Shown one piece after another: positions 59,082 to 64,000 of a stretch of 64,000 bases of DNA. The notes below the pieces were generated by a model that searched no databases, had not been told where the DNA came from, and worked only from the letters and a program-made list of their open reading frames with translations. The stretch covers positions 5,887,001 to 5,951,000 of the forward strand of contig NZ_CP054916.1 of the NCBI RefSeq assembly GCF_013364155.1. Direction: 5' to 3'. The translations under genes were made by a program, and so were the position numbers. The stretch's first letter is position 1; each line of letters begins with the position of its first letter. This DNA is from Streptomyces sp. NA02950. GTDB lineage: Bacteria; Actinomycetota; Actinomycetes; Streptomycetales; Streptomycetaceae.

Positions 59082-59333
59082 ATGGCAGACACCACCACCC
59101 TCGACAAGGAAGAGCTGCGCGCGTTCGTCGCGGATGTGCTCGATGTGGAGGAGGAGGACGTCACCGACGACGCCGACTTCGTGAAGACCCTCGGCGTGGA
59201 TTCGCTCATGGCCCTGGAGGTCATGGTCGTTTTGGAGAAGAAGTACGCGGTGAAGCTGGACGAGCGGGAGATGAAGGACATCACCTGTCTGCGGAAGGTC
59301 CACGACCTGCTCGTCTCGAAGCTGGAGAAGTGA
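59082..59333 (+). CDS. Acyl carrier protein 2
   Basis: The 83-residue carrier has Ser41 in TLGVDSLMALEVM for phosphopantetheine and an acidic helix 2-3 (DVEEEDVTDDADFVKTLG). It differs from carrier 1, so the two may serve different stages (starter and extension) or different KS/CLF pairs. Its stop overlaps the dehydratase start (TGATG). Confidence 0.95.
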   Translation: MADTTTLDKEELRAFVADVLDVEEEDVTDDADFVKTLGVDSLMALEVMVVLEKKYAVKLDEREMKDITCLRKVHDLLVSKLEK

Positions 59334-59773
59334 TGACGACGGCGTCCGCGTGCGGACCGGTCGACGGCACCGTGGACGTCGTCGAACGCGGCGCCCCCGG
59401 TGAGCGCCCCGCCCGGTGCGAGGTCCGGATCCCGGCGACGGAGCGGGTGCTCGCCGGGCACTTCCCCGGGTTCCCCATCCTCCCCGGGGTGTGTGTCGTG
59501 GAGTACGTCCAGCGCGGCGCCCTCGCCACCCTGCCCGGGCCGGACCGGCGCTGGCGGCTCGCGGCCCTGGAGTCCTCCCGCTTCCTCGGCCCGGTCTACC
59601 CCGGTGACACCCTCAGCTGGGAACTGACCTGGGCGCGGGAGGGCGAGGACTGGCGCTGCCGGGCCCGGGCCGCCACCGGCCGCGGCCCCGCCGCCCAGAT
59701 CCGGCTGCGTTTCACCGAGCGGACCGAGCCCTCCGAGCGGACCGAGCCCTCCGAGCGGGGAGCCGCCGGATGA
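59333..59773 (+). CDS. FabZ-like hot-dog dehydratase 1
   Basis: ATG 59333 (or GTG 59330) gives 146 residues with the canonical FabZ site LAGHFPGFPILPGVCVVEYVQ: catalytic His43 and Glu57. It would dehydrate 3-hydroxyacyl-ACP to the enoyl form. The C-terminus ends in a short duplicated motif (TERTEPSERTEPSERG). It is coupled to the second hot-dog gene by ATGA at 59770-59773, suggesting a heterodimer. Confidence 0.88.
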   Translation: MTTASACGPVDGTVDVVERGAPGERPARCEVRIPATERVLAGHFPGFPILPGVCVVEYVQRGALATLPGPDRRWRLAALESSRFLGPVYPGDTLSWELTWAREGEDWRCRARAATGRGPAAQIRLRFTERTEPSERTEPSERGAAG

Positions 59774-60255
59774 TCGGGGTCGGCGAGATCAAGCGGATCC
59801 TGCCGCACCGGTATCCCATGCTGCTGGTCGACCGGGTCACCGAGGTGGTCCCCGGCGAACGGGCCAGCGGACTGAAGGCGATCACCTGCAACGAGCCCTG
59901 GTACGCCGATGTGCCGGACGACGCGCCCGAGGAGGACTACCACTACCCGTGGTCCGTCCTGCTGGAGTCCTGGTGCCATGTGGCCGGGGTGCTGGTGGCA
60001 CGGGAGCGGCCCAACCCGGACGTCCGCACCGGGATGGCCATGCTGCTCGGCGGGGTCACCGACGCCGGGTTCCACCGCCCCGCCGTCCCCGGCGATGTGG
60101 TGGAGCACCACGTACGGCTGGCCCGCCGGGTCGGCGACACCTATGTCTTCGAGGGCGAAAGCCTGATCGGGGAGACGACCGCCCTGACCGTCGGGCGGCT
60201 GACCATGACGATGCGTCCGGCGTCCGAGCTCACCGACGCCCCCGCCGGCGCCTAG
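59770..60255 (+). CDS. FabZ-like hot-dog dehydratase 2 (atypical)
   Basis: The 161-residue protein begins like FabZ (IKRILPHRYPMLLVDRVTEVVPG) but the usual HFPGxPxxPGV segment is replaced by DYHYPWSVLLESWCHVAGVL, leaving His58 and Glu66 as candidate catalytic residues. The later part (DAGFHRPAVPGDVVEHHVRLARRVGD) is normal. It probably pairs with dehydratase 1; it could contribute a modified site or act as a structural partner. Confidence 0.85.
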   Translation: MIGVGEIKRILPHRYPMLLVDRVTEVVPGERASGLKAITCNEPWYADVPDDAPEEDYHYPWSVLLESWCHVAGVLVARERPNPDVRTGMAMLLGGVTDAGFHRPAVPGDVVEHHVRLARRVGDTYVFEGESLIGETTALTVGRLTMTMRPASELTDAPAGA

Positions 60256-60271
60256 GGAGGAACCACACCGC

Positions 60272-61015
60272 ATGTCCGACAACGAGCGACGGGTCGCACT
60301 GGTCTCCGGCGGCTCCCGCGGGATCGGCCGCGCCACCGTGCTGCGCCTGGCCCGGGACGGGTTCGACGTGGCGTTCTGCCACGGCTCCAGCCCGGAGGCG
60401 GCCCGCGCCCTGGAGGAGGAGGCGGCGAAGCTGGACGGCGGGCGGGTGATCGGCCGTCAGGCCGACGTCCGGGACATGGCGGCGGTCCGGGACCTGGTCA
60501 CGTTCACCGAGGACGAGCTCGGTCCCATCGACGCGGCGGTGACCTCGGCGGGTGTCACCCGCGACAATCCGCTGCTGCTGATGGAGGACGAGGAGTGGCG
60601 GGGCGTCATGGACGTCAATCTGGACGGCACTTATCACGTCTGCCGCTCCGTGGTGTTCGGAATGATGAAGCGCAAGTCCGGGTGTGTGGTGACCATATCC
60701 TCGGTGGCAGGGGTGCACGGCCATGCCACCCAGAGCAACTACGCCGCCTCCAAGGCCGGGATCATCGGCTTCACCAAGTCACTCGCCAAGGAGGTCGGAC
60801 GGTACGGCATCCGGGCCAATGTGGTCGCGCCCGGCTTTGTCGAGACGGACATGACGGCCTCGCTGTCGGACAGTGTGCGGAAGGAGGCGGAGCAGAGCAT
60901 TCCGCTCCGCCGCTTCGGCCGCCCCGAGGAGGTCGCCGACATGGTCGCCTACCTGACCGCCGCGGAGTACGTGACCGGCGCGGTGTTCCAGGTCGACGGC
61001 GGTGTTGTGATCTGA
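60272..61015 (+). CDS. FabG-type ketoreductase
   Basis: The 247-residue SDR has the NADPH motif LVSGGSRGIGRA, the NSAGV-type strand (TSAGVTRDNP), and the catalytic Ser (ISSVAG), Tyr157 and Lys161 (SNYAASKAG; Tyr-x3-Lys). It reduces 3-ketoacyl-ACP after each condensation. With the dehydratases and the enoyl reductase it completes a full reductive set. Confidence 0.95.
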   Translation: MSDNERRVALVSGGSRGIGRATVLRLARDGFDVAFCHGSSPEAARALEEEAAKLDGGRVIGRQADVRDMAAVRDLVTFTEDELGPIDAAVTSAGVTRDNPLLLMEDEEWRGVMDVNLDGTYHVCRSVVFGMMKRKSGCVVTISSVAGVHGHATQSNYAASKAGIIGFTKSLAKEVGRYGIRANVVAPGFVETDMTASLSDSVRKEAEQSIPLRRFGRPEEVADMVAYLTAAEYVTGAVFQVDGGVVI

Positions 61016-61058
61016 GCGGAGCCCGACAGGACCGAACGGACCGACGAGGGGGACGGAC

Positions 61059-61790
61059 GTGGCAGCCAAGCGCAGCAAAGTGCCGCGCTTCTATTTCAAT
61101 TTCCGCAGCCCGTACAGCTGGATCGCCTACCGTGACCTGATGGACCGCTATCCGGACATCGCGGCGGTGGTGGAGTGGCACCCCTGGTGGGAGCCGGACG
61201 CGGACGGCGAGCGCCGGATGGCCGAGCGGCGTCGGCGCTTCCCGTACACGGCGATGTCGCGGGACAAGCATCTGTACGTGCTCCAGGACGTGCGCAGGCT
61301 CACCGCCGACCGCGGCCTCCCGGTCACCTGGCCGGTGGACATGGACCCGGTCTGGGAGGTGCCGCATCTGCCGTACTTCCTCGCCGTCGACGCGGGACTC
61401 GGCCCGGCGTACATCGAGCGTGTCTACCGGGCGCGCTGGGAAGAGGGCCGGAACATCTGCGACCGGGCGACCGTCGCGGAGATCGCCGAGGAGCTGGGGC
61501 TCCCGGCCGGTCCGCTGGCGGACGCGGCCGACGACGCGGAGCTGCGCGGCGGACGGGGGCTCGCGGCACTGCTCGCGCTGTGCGAGGACGGGGCGTTCGG
61601 GGTGCCGTTCTTCACCCTGGGCTACGACAAGTACTGGGGGGTGGACCGGCTGCCCGTCTTCGCCGACGCGGTCCGCTCCCGGGGCGCCGCCGGTACGGGA
61701 TCCGGGCCGCCCGCGGGCGCGCCGCCGAGGACCGCGGACTTCGCCGAGGCCCGCTCCGGCGACCAGGGCCACGCCGGAGGGTGCGGCTGA
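61059..61790 (+). CDS. DsbA-fold HCCA-isomerase-like protein
   Basis: GTG 61059 gives 243 residues. The start PRFYFNFRSPYSWIAYRDL matches 2-hydroxychromene-2-carboxylate isomerases (thioredoxin/kappa-GST type), with Ser17 in SPYS at the position of the thiol-binding Ser. Later GVPFFTLGYDKYWGVDRLP is the cis-Pro region and substrate helix. Known members isomerise double bonds with the aid of glutathione. In a polyene PKS locus, E/Z isomerisation of the chain is a reasonable guess; actinomycetes would use mycothiol or no thiol. Confidence 0.85.
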   Translation: MAAKRSKVPRFYFNFRSPYSWIAYRDLMDRYPDIAAVVEWHPWWEPDADGERRMAERRRRFPYTAMSRDKHLYVLQDVRRLTADRGLPVTWPVDMDPVWEVPHLPYFLAVDAGLGPAYIERVYRARWEEGRNICDRATVAEIAEELGLPAGPLADAADDAELRGGRGLAALLALCEDGAFGVPFFTLGYDKYWGVDRLPVFADAVRSRGAAGTGSGPPAGAPPRTADFAEARSGDQGHAGGCG

Positions 61791-61924
61791 GTCTCGTCCC
61801 CCGTCGCCTCCTGAGACCGCTCATTGCCGCGCCGCCACGGGCCGCATACCCCCCACCCGTCCCGACTTGAGACGAGACCTCCTTGATCGCCGACGGACAC
61901 TCCATCCCCTCTTGGAGGACGCAG

Positions 61925-62854
61925 ATGCCCGAGCCACACCAGAAGCCGGTGCGCCCTCCCTCGCTGGTGGCCCGCGCCCTCTCGGCCGCGGCGCTGCCGC
62001 TCGCGCCGCTGTACGGGGCCTCCCTGGCATATCTGGCCTTCCATCCGCGCAACCGGTTACAGCGGGCGGACCCGGGAGACCACGGACTGCCGTACACCGA
62101 GCTGAAGATCCCCTTCACCCCTCGGAAGTATGTCCACGCCTGGCTCTGCCCCGGGGCCGCCGACCGGGTGGTGGTCCTCGGGCACAGTCTGGGGACGAGC
62201 AAGGACCACAGCCTCGGGCACGCACGGTTCCTGTACGACGCCGGATACACGGTCTGCCTCTTCGACCACCGCAACCACGGCGCCAGCGGCGACGACCGCT
62301 CGCTGCTGGGCCTGGGTGACCGGTTCGCCAGCGATGTCACGGCCGTGGTGGAGCGGCTGCGCGAACGGCACGGCTACGCCACCGCGCGGATAGCCGTCTA
62401 CGGCTTCTCCTTCTCGTGCTTCTCGTCCATGTGGGCGCTGACGCACGACGGGTTCGAAGTCGACGCGCTGGTGTGCGACAGCGGACCGGGGCACGACGTG
62501 GCGCCGCTGCTGCGGAAGTTCCTGGAGGCGGAGGCGCTGCCGATGCCCGCGCCGCTGAGCGCGGAGCCGTCCCGTTCGGTGGTGACCCGGACCCTGTGCA
62601 CCGTGGGTCCGGCGATGCTGCGGGCACAGTGGCCGCCTCCGGTCACCGGCACATTCGCCAAGATCCCGCTGCTGTTCATGTCCGGTGAGCACGATGCGAT
62701 CGTGCCGCCGTCCTCGGTGGACGCCCTGGCCGAGCGTTACGACCAGGCCGAGACCCACGTTCTGCCGGGTGCCGAGCATCTGCTCGGGCTGGAGACCGAT
62801 CCCGAGGCATACGCGAGTGTGGTACTGGATTTCCTCGAGCGGGCCCTGGGGTAG
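61925..62854 (+). CDS. Alpha/beta hydrolase
   Basis: GGAGGA precedes ATG 61925. The 309-residue protein has an N-terminal hydrophobic stretch (about 14-40), the oxyanion strand [26 protein letters not shown], a nucleophile elbow [12 protein letters not shown] (Ser162, with Ser in place of the usual Gly after it), Asp in [10 protein letters not shown] and His in [10 protein letters not shown]. Codon 45 is TTA (62057-62059). It may release or hydrolyse the PKS product, or act on an acyl intermediate. Confidence 0.88.
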   Translation: MPEPHQKPVRPPSLVARALSAAALPLAPLYGASLAYLAFHPRNRLQRADPGDHGLPYTELKIPFTPRKYVHAWLCPGAADRVVVLGHSLGTSKDHSLGHARFLYDAGYTVCLFDHRNHGASGDDRSLLGLGDRFASDVTAVVERLRERHGYATARIAVYGFSFSCFSSMWALTHDGFEVDALVCDSGPGHDVAPLLRKFLEAEALPMPAPLSAEPSRSVVTRTLCTVGPAMLRAQWPPPVTGTFAKIPLLFMSGEHDAIVPPSSVDALAERYDQAETHVLPGAEHLLGLETDPEAYASVVLDFLERALG

Positions 62855-62906
62855 CAACCTGACCGTCCTCGCCGGGACGGTATTTCTGGAAGAGGGAAGA
62901 GAGAGC

Positions 62907-64000
62907 ATGCAGAAGGTGCTCATCGCCAATCGTGGCGAGATCGCTGTCCGTGTTGCCCGTGCCTGTCGGGATGCCGGGATCGCGAGCGTGGCCGTCTACG
63001 CCGATCCGGACCGGGACGCTGTGCATGTGCGCGCGGCCGACGAAGCCTACGCGCTGGGCGGTGACACCCCGGCGGCCAGCTATCTGGACCAGGCCAAAGT
63101 CCTGGCCGCCGCGGCCGAGTCCGGCGCGGACGCCATCCATCCCGGCTACGGATTCCTCTCCGAGAACGCCGACTTCGCCCAGGCCGTCCTGGACGCCGGG
63201 CTGACCTGGATCGGCCCGCCCCCGCAGGCCATCCGCGACCTGGGCGACAAGGTCGCCGCCCGCCACATCGCCCAGCGCGCCGGCGCCCCCCTCGTCGCGG
63301 GCACCCCCGACCCCGTGAGCGGCGCCGAAGAGGTCCTGGACTTCGCCCGCGAACACGGCCTGCCCATCGCGATCAAGGCGGCCTTCGGCGGCGGCGGACG
63401 CGGTCTGAAGGTCGCCCGCACCCTGGAAGAGGTCCCCGAACTCTACGACTCCGCCGTCCGCGAGGCCGTGGCCGCCTTCGGCCGGGGCGAGTGCTTCGTC
63501 GAGCGCTACCTCGACAAGCCCCGCCATGTGGAGACCCAGTGCCTGGCCGACACCCACGGCAACGTGGTGGTGGTCTCCACCCGTGACTGCTCCCTCCAGC
63601 GCCGCCACCAGAAGCTGGTCGAGGAGGCCCCGGCGCCGTTCCTGAGCCAGGAGCAGAACGCCGAGCTGTACGCCGCGTCGAAGGCCATCCTGAAGGAAGC
63701 CGGGTACGTGGGCGCGGGAACGGTGGAGTTCCTGGTCGGCAACGACGGCACGATCTCCTTCCTGGAGGTCAACACCCGGCTCCAGGTCGAACACCCGGTC
63801 ACCGAGGAGGTCACCGGGATCGACCTGGTCCGCGAGATGTTCCGGATCGCCGACGGCGAAGCCATCGGCTACGACGACCCCCCGCACCGGGGCCATGCGT
63901 TCGAGTTCCGCATCAACGGTGAGGACCCGGGGCGGAACTTCCTGCCCGCGCCGGGGGCGGTGGCCACCTTCGTGCCGCCGATGGGTCCGGGGGTGCGGCT
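62907..64000 (+). CDS. Acyl-CoA carboxylase biotin carboxylase (alpha) subunit, 3' end outside window
   Basis: ATG 62907 opens a frame that runs past 64000, showing about 364 residues. It has the biotin carboxylase start [28 protein letters not shown]-type [13 protein letters not shown], the ATP-grasp glycine loop [32 protein letters not shown] and [22 protein letters not shown]. The biotinyl domain (expected MKM near the C-terminus) lies beyond the window. With the beta subunit at 38135 it probably makes malonyl-CoA for the PKS. Confidence 0.95.
   Translation, partial: MQKVLIANRGEIAVRVARACRDAGIASVAVYADPDRDAVHVRAADEAYALGGDTPAASYLDQAKVLAAAAESGADAIHPGYGFLSENADFAQAVLDAGLTWIGPPPQAIRDLGDKVAARHIAQRAGAPLVAGTPDPVSGAEEVLDFAREHGLPIAIKAAFGGGGRGLKVARTLEEVPELYDSAVREAVAAFGRGECFVERYLDKPRHVETQCLADTHGNVVVVSTRDCSLQRRHQKLVEEAPAPFLSQEQNAELYAASKAILKEAGYVGAGTVEFLVGNDGTISFLEVNTRLQVEHPVTEEVTGIDLVREMFRIADGEAIGYDDPPHRGHAFEFRINGEDPGRNFLPAPGAVATFVPPMGPGVR

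Noticed and set aside
48027..61015. The PKS genes as the housekeeping fatty-acid operon
   Set aside because: Six KS-fold genes, three without Cys, plus the DsrE and isomerase genes do not fit the usual fabD-fabH-acpP-fabF operon.

Overview
The window is a very GC-rich actinobacterial chromosome segment, almost certainly Streptomyces or a close relative. Evidence: strong third-position GC bias, frequent GTG starts, rare TTA leucine codons, DUF397/XRE/HATPase regulator sets, class E and F sortases, a cslA-glxA pair and an F420-dependent enzyme. The left edge cuts an IS30-family transposase. The right edge cuts a biotin carboxylase gene.

Positions 1-34130 are mostly conserved core. In order they hold: rph, a lipoprotein, rdgB, tRNA-Leu(UAG), bcp, a DUF3618 protein, a GroES-like protein and a bifunctional penicillin-binding protein; a three-gene ABC-2 exporter; a LiaF-like protein, an SGNH hydrolase and a DUF445 protein; a class E sortase with a TTA codon, a small membrane protein and a YidC-like insertase; a FAH-family hydrolase; a divergent oxidoreductase/ROK regulator pair with a clear palindromic operator; a wall-anchored LAETG protein, a HAD phosphatase and a class F sortase with its partner protein; a GH6 hydrolase facing the glxA-cslA glycan genes; a FadR-type regulator; an XRE/DUF397/HATPase set; tRNA-Lys(CUU); and an AA10 lytic polysaccharide monooxygenase with a DasR-like operator. 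A second XRE/HATPase pair follows.

Positions 36095-64000 are an accessory, biosynthetic-looking region. It opens with two paralogous LuxR-like regulators, an acyl-CoA carboxylase carboxyltransferase, an ABC permease plus binding lipoprotein without an ATPase, two MFS transporters, an F420-type (LLM) oxidoreductase and a zinc alcohol dehydrogenase. A third paralogous regulator (TTA codon) then precedes a long, translationally coupled run of discrete polyketide synthase genes (48027-61015). These encode two acyl carrier proteins, three ketosynthases with intact Cys-His-His, three ketosynthase-like proteins that lack the active-site Cys (chain-length-factor-like), a malonyltransferase, a FabI-type enoyl reductase, two hot-dog dehydratases, a FabG-type ketoreductase and a double-hot-dog protein. 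A DsbA-fold isomerase-like protein and an alpha/beta hydrolase follow. The biotin carboxylase at the right edge probably completes the carboxylase that makes malonyl-CoA.

The set looks like a highly reducing type II PKS making a polyene or partly reduced chain. Its most unusual feature is three consecutive DsrE/TusD-like small proteins (55693-56825) in the middle of the PKS operon. One keeps the cysteine expected of a sulfur-relay protein. This suggests, but does not prove, sulfur transfer in the pathway. TTA codons in the third regulator, the DHA2 exporter (two) and the hydrolase point to developmental (bldA) control.
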